A stretch of DNA of 64,000 bases from the NCBI GenBank assembly GCA_033297205.1, contig MU859130.1, positions 62,001 to 126,000 on the forward strand, given 5' to 3'. The translations under genes and the position numbers were made by a program. This document shows positions 55,470-64,000 of the stretch, one piece after another (within the stretch, counting starts at the first letter, position 1; each line of letters begins with the position of its first letter). The notes under the pieces are model-generated. The model saw nothing but the letters and a program-made list of their open reading frames with translations. It searched no databases and was not told the origin of the DNA. Source of the DNA: Pseudoneurospora amorphoporcata. Lineage: Eukaryota > Ascomycota > Sordariomycetes > Sordariales > Sordariaceae.

Positions 55470-56595
55470 ATGTCTGACGAAATCGTCTGGCAGATCATCA
55501 ACCGTATGTCACACAGTACTGCTCTTTCGAAAGTTGAAGACCTGCCCCGCAGTGTCGCTAACATTCAACCCTACAGAGCAGTTCTGTGCTTTCAAGCTCA
55601 AGACGACCAAGGGCAACAACTTCTGCAGAAATGAATACAACGTCAGCGGCTTCTGCAACAGGCAGAGCTGTCCCCTAGCCAACTCCCGTTATGCGACCGT
55701 CAGAACCTCGCCCAAGGGCACGATATACCTTTACATCAAGACCGTGCGTACACCTACCTGTCTCTACTGGTGGCGAACCTACCGTATCCCCGGGACCGAT
55801 TAGCTGACACATCCCTTCTTACAGATCGAGAGAGCCCATATGCCCTCCAAATGGTGGGAGAAGATCAAGTTGTCGCAAAACTACGCCGAAGCCCTCCAGC
55901 AAATAGAGGACCGCCTCCAATACTTCCCTAAATTCCTCCTCCACAAGTGCAAGCAGCGCCTCACCCGCCTCGTACAAGTCGCGACCCGCATGCGCAAACT
56001 CGCCGCCGAGGAGGACCGTCTCGGCGAGAAGCTCGTGCCCAAGATGGCCCCCAAGGTCAAGCACCGCGAAGAGGCCAGAGAGCGCAAGGCTCTCATTGCC
56101 GCCAAGTTGGAGAGGACGATTGAGAGAGAGCTGCTGGAGCGTCTCAGGCAAGGAATGTACGGCGACCAGCCCCTCAACTGTTCCGAGTCTGTCTGGAAGA
56201 AGGTGCTGCACGGTCTCGAGAAGGAGGGCGAGGGTACCCGCGACAAGGACTTGGATGACGGCATCGAGGACGAGGATGAGGAGGAAGAGGAGGAGGAAGA
56301 GCTTGAGGAGGAGATCGAGGACGGAAATGTCGAGTACGTGTCCGACTTTGAGGAGACCGACGACGAGCTCAACGATATCGAGGACTGGCTCGGCAGCGAC
56401 GACGAAGACGATGCGGAGGACGACGACGATGAGGATGATGACGACGACGAGGGTGGCAGCGAGGAGGATACCAAGAAGAAGACAAAGGCCGGCGACAAGA
56501 GGAAGAGAGGAAAGGTCACCAAGATGAAGGCGCGGAAAAAGAAGGAGATCGAGGTGGAGCACGAGACGGACAGGGAGAAGCTGCTTGCTTTCTAA
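55470..56595 (+). CDS. mak16: Mak16 60S ribosome assembly factor
   Basis: Nucleolar factor that works with Rpf1 and Nsa1 in early 60S assembly. Exons: 55470-55503, 55577-55743, 55825-56595; 323 residues. The spliced N-terminus MSDEIVWQIINQQFCAFKLK and the Cys cluster FCRNEYNVSGFCNRQSCPLAN are nearly invariant in the family and may bind metal. YLYIKTIERAHMPSKWWEKIKLS and APKVKHREEARERKALIAAKLE also match. The last third has a long acidic tract (about 210-290, poly Asp/Glu), then a basic nuclear or nucleolar signal (KRKRGKVTKMKARKKKEIE). The first intron falls after the eleventh codon. The long open minus-strand frame over this gene is a shadow of the acidic repeats. Confidence 0.96.
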
Positions 56596-57458
56596 AAGAC
56601 GGACGTCGAGGAGGTTATGTTGTTGATGTTGTACTAGATGATGATACCTTGGCATCTGGCAGACTGGTCACCGGTCTTGACTTTCTGCTATGTAATGATT
56701 GCATGGCTCATAGAACAGGAGCCCTTTTATGTTTGACTATTTGTTCAATCTGGAGAACTGCCTACCATGGTTTCCGGATCATATGCTTCGCGATTGTGAT
56801 ACGCGAGGAGCGAAAGTGCATGCATCACCCGGCTGGCTGCCGCTGTTCTGGCCATTTCATAGGCGGGCCACGGGCTCCCCGCGCTGTAAAGTTAAGGTTG
56901 GTACGTACTTATAGGTGGGGCAGTGGCTATTCAGGACAGGGTACCTAACGGTCGCGCATTGATGAGACGCCCCTTGGAACTGTTACGCCGCCTTTCCCAG
57001 ACATCTCTCCTGGCGATCCATCCATCTTTCAACCTTCCACATCCCAAGGTCATGAACACAAGGAACTCCTGGAAACTTTGTTTCTTTGTATCTCGGGACA
57101 CCAACAAATCTCCAATTTCCTAACCAGACAATACGAGCTTTATATCCGACCGCAACACCGCGGCTAATTCCATAACCCTTAACAGCCATAATCACCCAGG
57201 GGAGCTTTCCCACCGCCCGATCTCGCGATCCGATCTAGGGGTCGGGTGCTTGCTCGCCGTAGCACCTCGTTCGTCACCGACAGAAACAAACCTCACTTTG
57301 ATTTCACAACATCACACAACAAAATCCACGACACCAGCTATCTAATCACACCGACCTAACGTAACCACTCAGGCTACACCACGAGCCCACCGTCACACAA
57401 CCACTCAGCACAAGCCAACAAACAACACTCCCCATAAATTCCACAACGAACAAGCAAG
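56596..57458. other. Intergenic mak16 / mso1-like
   Basis: No gene was recognised. The last 200 bp are CA-rich, as in Neurospora leaders. Confidence 0.5.
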
Positions 57459-58322
57459 ATGTCCTCCTGGTACTCCAACCTCTCCAACAACATCACCAAG
57501 CTCCAACGCACCTACTTCTCGGGCGAAGCCGACGGCGACACCGAAGATGACACCCACGTCTGCCGTGTTCTGCGCGCCTACTACGTCGAAAAGGGCCAAC
57601 ACTTTCCTTCCTGGCTTCCTCCCGATCCCAAGGCTCCTCCTCCCCAGCAACAGCAACCCCAGGGTCAATATGGTCAACAGCAACGATACAATGGATATGG
57701 CGGTCAGCAACAACTGAGTACCTTATGGGATAACAATGGTGCCGGCCGAGGAGGTGCAGCGCAAGGAGGAGGGGCAGCGCAAGCACAGCAAAGTCGAAAC
57801 CCCTTCGCCCGCTCCGCCACTGCTGCACCGGCTGCCGCGTCGCCGGTGAATGCCGCACCCGGTCACGGAGGTTATCACCCCGGAGCAGGACAGCATCAAG
57901 GAGGAGGAGGAGGAGCACCACAGAGTCTAAGAGCCGGAGCCGGTGGCCACGGCAGCGGCAGCGGCAGCAGCGGCGGTTATGGACACCAACAATCTGGACC
58001 TTACGGCCCCGCAGGGGGAGGCGGAGCTGCTAGTAGCGTGGCGTCGATGCCTGCGCAGCATAGTGGGAGCAGTGGGATTAGTGCGCAGGATAAACTGAAG
58101 CAGAGGCTTTGGGGCGGGTCGAGAACTACGAGCCCGGGGACTAGCGGAGGGTCGGGGCCGTTTGCGCCACCTGCTGGTGGTGCTTCCCAGCAGAGGACAG
58201 GGTCGATGGGAGGTGGTGGCGGAGGATATGACGGTGGTCAAGGACATGCCGGGTTGCCGAGCGGACCTAGGCCGCCACCAGGAGGAAGGATGGGGTTGCC
58301 TAGTAATCCTCGGATGCGATAG
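57459..58322 (+). CDS. mso1: Mso1-like Sec1-binding exocytosis protein
   Basis: Single-exon protein of 287 residues. The N-terminal 57 residues fit the Mso1 Sec1-binding domain: SSWYSNLSNNITKLQ, then DGDTEDDTHVCRVLRAYYVEKG and FPSWLPPDPKAPP, the last being the family hallmark. Yeast Mso1 joins Sec1 and the Rab Sec4 at sites where vesicles fuse with the plasma membrane. The rest is Gly/Gln/Ala/Pro-rich and disordered, with a second conserved box near the C-terminus (about 211-228, DKLKQRLWGGSRTTSPG) that recurs in filamentous-fungal members. It ends LPSNPRMR. Together with the sec2-like gene 10 kb away it makes two exocytosis genes in this segment. Confidence 0.82.
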   Translation: MSSWYSNLSNNITKLQRTYFSGEADGDTEDDTHVCRVLRAYYVEKGQHFPSWLPPDPKAPPPQQQQPQGQYGQQQRYNGYGGQQQLSTLWDNNGAGRGGAAQGGGAAQAQQSRNPFARSATAAPAAASPVNAAPGHGGYHPGAGQHQGGGGGAPQSLRAGAGGHGSGSGSSGGYGHQQSGPYGPAGGGGAASSVASMPAQHSGSSGISAQDKLKQRLWGGSRTTSPGTSGGSGPFAPPAGGASQQRTGSMGGGGGGYDGGQGHAGLPSGPRPPPGGRMGLPSNPRMR

Positions 58323-59121
58323 AGGGTTGGAGGGTTGGAGAGTTGGAAGGGGTGAGCTGGAGTCAGTTGCTGCTGAAGGCTAGACTTAGGGTTAGGGTAG
58401 GGTATGGTCTATCTAGTCCCAGAAAGAGGAAGGAGGGAGGAAGAACGCGGAACAGTGTATACAGAGAGAGGCTGGATAAAGCGTAGCGTTGGCTTCACTG
58501 GTTTACTGGTCGGCAAGCGATTCGATTTTCAGCTAGCGAACAAACAGAGAGGAGTTATATACACTAAAGTACAAAGCAACAAAGACCAAAATCACCGCTG
58601 TAGTCTATCGTTCTCTATTCTTTCCGTTCTTTCTCTATATGACCCATTACATCTTCCAAATTCTTTCCCTGAGTCTAGCGAGGACTGCAAATCTAGTCTA
58701 TGACAAGTGTTAAAAAAATAATAATAATAAAAAATAATAATAAAAAATTGCGGAAGGAAGGAGGTACTAAAACAAAGGGTAGGAGTAGAGAATAGGAGAG
58801 ACCAAAGCCAAACATGCACCCTTCCATTTGCCAACCCCATGCAATATCATGATCATACCCAGCCACCACCTAGATGAATTCCCACGAGCCAAGAGCAAAA
58901 CCCTGAAAACTCCCCAACCAATGCTTGCCATGAAAGTGAAGAGCCATTCGTCTGTCCTCCCACATGCCCAGAGAAGAAAGTCACCAGCAGTATGAACACT
59001 CCACCCCAAACTCCGATAAACTCCAAAAGATGCAAGTCAAATATGCCGTTGCTGGTGTTGTTCTTGTACAGTATCAAAACAGATTGTGCGAGGATTTGTA
59101 GAGTCAGAAGTATTTCAGTAT
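58323..59121. other. Intergenic, 3' flank of mso1-like
   Basis: An A/T-rich AATAAT microsatellite (about 58715-58747) is the only notable feature. It holds the 3' ends of two convergent genes. Confidence 0.5.
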
Positions 59122-59408
59122 TTACTTCGGCTCCTCATCGTCACCATCATCGCCCCTGCAGAGTTCTTGTTAGTCATCATGGATGTTAAGTGAAGTGAGC
59201 TGAGAACGGGGATAACTCACTTGTTGTAACCAGAGCGGCCGAAGTTGCGGAACTTGTTGTCCTCGTCGTCATCACCGTCCTTGTTATAGCCGGAACGGCC
59301 AAAGTTGATGAGGCTCTTGTCCTTCTCCTCGTCGTCGCCGTCCTTATTGTAGCCGGAGCGGCCGTAGGCGACGGGGCAGCGGGTACTGGAGGATCCCATG
59401 ACGGCCAT
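59122..59408 (-). CDS. Small triple-repeat protein (GRSGYNK-DGDD units), function unknown
   Basis: Exons on the minus strand are 59408-59221 and 59155-59122 (intron 59156-59220, GTGAGT donor, CTAAC branch, TGCAG acceptor); 73 residues. The start has an excellent Neurospora context (TCACAATGGCC). After MAVMGSSSTRCPVA come three copies of [YF]GRSGYNK, each followed by an acidic DGDD-type linker, spaced about 24 residues apart, with FGRSGYNK in copies two and three. Copy three is interrupted by the intron and loses one Asp. The copies differ at third codon positions (for example GGC-TAC-AAT, GGC-TAT-AAC, GGT-TAC-AAC) while the peptide is constant, so the peptide is under selection. There is no signal peptide from this start, no dibasic Kex2 sites and no Cys pattern. 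A second in-frame ATG lies 31 codons upstream (59501). I do not recognise the family. Confidence 0.75.
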
Positions 59409-61772
59409 TGTGAATGATTTTGTATGGTGAAGGTTGGAGATGTTGTAGATGTTTGAGAGTGGGAGTGAATAGAAGATATATATACACACACACACACACA
59501 TATATATATATATGGCTCGAAGCTTTGGAAGACTGCAAGTGGATATTGTTATGTCTGTGTTGATGTTGGATGCTGGTGGTTGATGTTGAAGCTGATGATG
59601 AGAAAAAACAACCTCATAACTCGGGCATCTCCAAGAGCTTATATATACAGAAAGAAGAGACAGACAGTCAGGCAGCTACCTTTTCGCTCGAGACCAGCTT
59701 GAGGCCATTCCCGGAGTAGCCATCTCGGCTAGGAAGCTCCTTGGGGGTTACTGGGCCCCCAAGCGCCGCAGCGGTCTGCGGCGGTCTGCGCATGACATAA
59801 GGAAACGGAGATCTGAGGCCAGTCATCAAGCATGCCTAAGCCCGGTGTATGGGGTTGACTGATGCGTTCCTGAGAAATACTATGTTGTATCGTCAATCTT
59901 GTGGTACGGGGTTCGTAGTCACAGCCCCCGAAGATGTCTAGAAAATAGTACCTCGCTGTTCAGGCTTCCATCTCCCAAGGGGTACAAGCGAAGGCACCCA
60001 GATTTGATCCAGGGGAAAGCCTCTAAGCGAAGTAGATCCGTTGTTGCAAGTAAGTACCTGGGCCCACAAGGCTGGGCAGGGCCTCGTCTAAGTGTCGTCT
60101 CTTTTGGCCTGTGTTCACCGGATGTTGTACGAATTCGGTCAAGGTATCATCGCTAATAGCAGATACGAGTCGAGAGAAGCCCAAGCCAAGATTTCAAGGC
60201 TTCCATTTGGGGTTGTCAGAAGCTGAAGGACATGCGTCCGCGATGCAACGGGAAGATGCCAAGTACCAGCTGAATGACGCTAACTGTAGGGCTGAGTCCA
60301 CGATACGCAAGTGCTGCGAGGGCTTTGATAGGTGCCTGAGACGCCGAGTCCAGAGAGTTTAGTGATGTAACTCGGTAGATATTCCCGGCGGCGTTACCTA
60401 CCTATGATGTTGTCCGTCCATGAGGCCGCGCCGTTGGGTAACATCCATTTGGAGTTGCTTACAACGCAGTCGAGCATGTTCTGGATAGCGCTTTTGATCG
60501 GTCAGACTTTTGGTGATGTTTCATTGGGAAACGGTGGCTATGTGGATGCACTCTGCTCCCAACGGAGTCGTCACGCCGACTTGTGCGTGTGCTGCAAGTG
60601 AGCCCAGTCATCATCGTTGACAGTCTCAAACATTGTTGCCGTACAGAGCCGCTCTTTGCCTGTCAGCGACATGTACTATTGATGTGTACGTACCTGGGTC
60701 TATTCCGGCGGTGTACTTTTGTTGAAGATAGCATCAAATCGCAGGATGACGCGGTGATGGATGACTTCCACTTCAAAGATCTCAATGGTCCGGACAAGAC
60801 GATCCTGCCCTCACAATTGCCCATTGGGGATTATGCAATCATCCAATGCGCTCGCTCCTGCCACAAACGGATTCCTAGGACTCATTCGTGTTGAGTCGTC
60901 TAAAGTCCGAACCTTGACGGCGGCTCCGCTCCGTGCTGCGGCTTCCATGTTGACGAATGACTCCCTCCTCGCCGTCGGGACACTTCGGCTGCTCAGCCGT
61001 TGTAAACAAGGGCGGCCGACGACATGCACCCACGAATGGGGTGCTAAAACACGCCTTTCGCAACTTCCGTTCTGCTTCTCTTTTGTGCCTCTTCTTTGTA
61101 GTTCTCTGCCACCTCCTTTTTGTCACCAACTGGTCATTTGCCGATAGCCGACCGCGCCAACGAAAGGCTATTGGGGAGAGAAGCCCTAGGTAGGGGTATG
61201 TACGACTCTTCAATCGGATCACAAAGACGAAAGGCTTCACCTCTACACACCGAGTGTCGTCGACCTTGAGCCTTGACGACTCGCACAAGCAAGCCCGAAT
61301 CACCAGAACACCCATGGCTAAACGGCCGCCTTATGATACTTCTCGTGTATGTATGATTGATGACGAGATTGTGGCACTTGGGTGGCCTCCGGTGAATCGA
61401 CCGGTGCGGGGCACTACCTACATAAGTACGTCAACATCACCCCGTCTCTTTCTCCGTGCCTGCGGCATCCTCGGAGTATCTCAACACATCCGGATTGTCC
61501 TAGACTTGAGTTGAGTCACGATTTCCATCTATAACGCACGGGCGTGTTAGAACTAGGCTTCCATTTTGCCCTCAAAATAGGTACAGAAGCCACCGGGCCA
61601 AAGACCTCACTGCCGAGCACTGCCCCTTTCCAATTGCGGGCTTTTAGGGGCTGCACTAACAATTTCCAGGGTCTTTGTGTGAAAGAATGTCCCACATCGT
61701 GAACTGCATGCAACTTGACCTCTTTCATCAACAACTGTACCAAACCAACGGCGATTTAGCTCGTTTTAGGCC
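59409..61772. other. 2.4-kb region without a recognised gene
   Basis: Contains the promoter of the small repeat protein and, further on, DNA flanking the transposon relic. Frames of 60-150 codons on both strands have no motifs. GCGGTCTGCGGCGGTCTGCG (about 59770-59789) is a 10-bp tandem duplication. Confidence 0.45.
59476..59513. repeat. TA/CA compound dinucleotide microsatellite
   Basis: A TA run, then about nine CA units, then about seven TA units. It lies about 68 bp upstream of the small repeat protein's start and within its in-frame upstream extension. Confidence 0.9.
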
Positions 61773-62656
61773 ATGACACCCCATAAAGACGAGCTCTTTA
61801 ATCGAGCAATCAAAGACATTTACAACGGTTTATCCTAGCGCGCTGCAGCGAAGAAATATGGCATCGCCCAGTCCACCTTGTCGGATCGTGTGCGCGGCAC
61901 CCGGACGCAACGTGAAGCCAAGGTTTCGGCCCAACGACTATCGCCAGCACAAGAGGGCTTTATTTGCAAGTGGATATTGAATGAGGAAAAGGCTGGCCGT
62001 GCTCCAAGCCGTCGCCAGATGGTCGAATTCGCGACATCGCTATTGAAAGGAGCAGGAGATCATGACAAGCTGGGGCCGCGAAGGATAGACCGCTTTATGA
62101 ACAGGAATCCCGAGGTCGGGACCAAAATTACTAGCCCTCTCAAGTCAGCGCGAGCTAGCGGGTCTGCTAAAAAAGCAGTTACCACCTCCTCCGATTTATT
62201 GGGAGTCCAAACTGACGACAACGTGCTGGACGACCCAGATGCCATCGTTAATGACGATGTCCTCCCCCTCCAGCCATCACCAGCCAGAACAGCCGCCAGA
62301 ACACTACGCAGAATTGAGGAATCAGAGGATAACATTTCCAACACTCCCAAGAATTCCAGGGATATGCTAGAAGGCATGAGTTATCCCACCTCAATTGCAC
62401 TATCAGGACTGTTTACGAGATGGCCAAGTCCCTGGATCCTAAGAACGCTGAACTCGCTGCAAAAGACCAACAAATTCAATATCTCGAGACTCAGTTGGAG
62501 TTATACAAGCCCAGAAGTAAGAGGAAGGTTCAAGAGGGAGGGGACGATAAATGTGCACCTATAGATGGGATCATGGAAGCTCGTGAGGCCATAAAGCACG
62601 CCCCCAAACGAAGGAAGGTTGCCCGAGCAATCAAGACGGTAAACTCAGGGCAGTAA
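61773..62656 (+). pseudogene. Decayed pogo/Fot1-type transposase, catalytic core missing
   Basis: The reading from ATG 61773 (MTPHKDELFNRAIKDIYNGL) is a psq-type helix-turn-helix of Tc1/mariner-pogo transposases, followed by AAAKKYGIAQSTLSDRVRG. Then comes a CENP-B-type helix-turn-helix (about 61910-62115: RLSPAQEGFICKWILNEEKAGRAPSRRQM to RFMNRNPEVGTKI). Three lesions are visible. An in-frame TAG lies at 61836-61838 where the family usually has Gln, a C-to-T change in a CpA context. The whole DDE nuclease domain is absent: the N-terminal part joins the C-terminal part near 62200. A one-base shift lies near 62382, after which the frame continues as MAKSLDPKNAELAAKDQQIQYLE to the TAA at 62654-62656. 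Inverted repeats and target duplication were not found by eye. Not a working transposase. Confidence 0.85.
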
Positions 62657-64000
62657 TACTGTGTAAGACAAAGCCCTCGAGTCAGCACTGCAGGTTTCAC
62701 GAGCATGAAAATCACCATGAGTAGATCAACATTCAAACGATTAAGATACCTGCAAAAATGGTCAGTTTTCGATGATATCTGGGTTCTGGTGATGAAGTTA
62801 CCAGTATGACCGGTTGTGGGGTCACGATGTCTTACTGACCTCATTCCGCCCCTATCATCTGCGTTATGGGTACCACAAACCAACATGGCATTCTCGGAAG
62901 AGATGAGGTGCATTTCCAGGCTTACACAGCATTTCAAGATCGAGGGTGGGGGTCTCTCCAGCTTCGACAAGAGTGGGATGAATAATCCAACACATGACAC
63001 CAGCTATCTGCAAGAGAATCTTTTCACTCTTGGGTCTTAATCAGCTAAGTCCTACCTCATCTGACAAGCGCCAAAGAGACTTTGACAACATTTCACCGCA
63101 ACTTCAATCTATCCACCATAAACTGAAAAGGACTTCCTATCCTCCAATAGAAGTAAGAAAGGGGTGCAGCCCCCGACTCAACCAGGTCACTGAGACCATC
63201 ACCATCACTACTCCCCCATCCTATAGGGCTGCCTGGCCCTGTCTTACTACTCACTATTGAGCGGCTCTGCTAATCCCAAGTGTTAATTCGAGAAGGGATG
63301 CAACAACAATACCCCAATTGCCGACCCTTTCCCGTTGTATCTCCCGCGAATGTCATGCAGCCCTGCGAAGACAAAAGGCACGTGGAGATAGTCATGTCAT
63401 CAGCAGCACGATGGCCCGATATCCCACTACGTACAGAGTTTGGGGCCTCGGAAATTCAGATACTGCCTTGGACGGACTTGCCGGTGCATGTCGTGCTTTA
63501 TGGGCTTGTCTATCTCGAGTGAGGCACGGACTAAAAGGCCGAGGAGTAAATGATGCTGTGGAGCGGCTGCTTTCAGGGGGTCTGGCTCCTTCTCGGTTGT
63601 TGAGGGCTCACGGAAAGGGGAGCTGTCCCGCTGCCTTTTAAGCCTCGGTCTGAACCTTGATTACAAAGTTAAAGTTCCAGATGAGGGTTAACAGGCCTGC
63701 TTAGGCCACTATCTGCCTACGGGTACTTGAGAAGAAACCTTATGTAGTTGTCTTCTTCACAGGCCTAGACATTGTTACCCAGGCAAGTCTCAAGGTTAAA
63801 AGGGCAGACAAGTGAATGACTCTTTCTACGGAGCGGCGACATTGCGAGTTAAAGAAACTTCAAGCCGATCAATGACTCTAGTCGCGGTAGATATAGGTTC
63901 AGCAGATGGGAATGGACACCGTAAAAAGTCACTTTCGGGCGTTGAAGCGGTTGGTAAAAAAAAAAAGATGGCTGGTAGTACCAGGCGTTGACCGCGGAGC
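62657..64000. other. Region downstream of transposon relic, no gene
   Basis: No frame here is convincing. One at 63318-63641 ends in sequence with natural composition (GVNDAVERLLSGGLAPSRLLRAHG) and may be a fragment of an older repeat, but I cannot name it. Confidence 0.45.

Noticed and set aside
55819..56655. 278-codon minus-strand frame rich in Leu/Val
   Set aside because: It is a shadow of the acidic tract of mak16.
63318..63641. 107-codon frame near the window end
   Set aside because: No start context or recognised domain. It may be a repeat fragment but cannot be supported as a gene.
1..64000. CRISPR array, rRNA genes or dispersed 5S genes
   Set aside because: No regularly spaced repeats and no 5S-like sequence were seen; CRISPR arrays are not expected in a fungal nucleus.

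Overview
The window is chromosomal DNA of a filamentous ascomycete, almost certainly Neurospora or its close relative Sordaria. Introns are short (mostly 55-120 bp) with GTRNGT donors, CTAAC or CTGAC branch points and YAG acceptors, and start contexts resemble CACAATGGC. The 487-residue NMR protein, the erg-1-type C-8 sterol isomerase and a dim-7-type gene lie in the order nmr-1, erg-1, csl4, sec2, pus4, dim-7. From memory this matches Neurospora crassa linkage group V; no search was run.

Layout. 1-838: 3' end of a secreted GH16 beta-glucanase gene. 839-6461: 5.6 kb without a convincing gene, holding an assembly gap (Ns at 1609-1618) and a 482-bp element bounded by inverted repeats. 6462-9562: large membrane GT2 polysaccharide synthase (Tft1/CelA type). 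11129-13156(-) and 13844-15171(+): divergent lsg1 and ltv1. 16168-17580: Tra2-like RRM protein. 19595-20707: Lys/Glu-rich orphan protein. 24569-29119: Yor1-type ABC transporter. 30635-31732(-): csi2-like. 33397-34263: fcf1. 35536-36999(-): nmr-1. 39067-43346: gene-poor. 43347-44178(-): erg-1. 44895-45611: csl4. 46853-47959: sec2-like. 48366-49903(-): pus4. 50598-52720: dim-7. 53129-55045(-): mss1. 55470-56595: mak16. 57459-58322: mso1-like. 59122-59408(-): a 73-residue protein made of three copies of a GRSGYNK-DGDD unit. 61773-62656: decayed pogo/Fot1-type transposase.

Themes. Eight genes act in RNA metabolism or ribosome assembly (lsg1, ltv1, the Tra2-like gene, fcf1, csl4, pus4, mss1, mak16), and four pairs are head to head (lsg1/ltv1, erg-1/csl4, pus4/dim-7, mss1/mak16). 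Two encode exocytosis factors (Sec2-type GEF, Mso1). Three relate to the wall or its synthesis (GH16, GT2, Csi2). dim-7 belongs to the heterochromatin and DNA methylation machinery, and the transposon relic carries a stop codon of the kind expected from repeat-induced point mutation.

The least explained item is the small triple-repeat protein. Its repeat is conserved at the amino-acid level while its codons differ, the gene contains an intron, and a second in-frame ATG lies upstream inside a TG/TA microsatellite. No CRISPR array, rRNA gene or convincing tRNA gene was seen.
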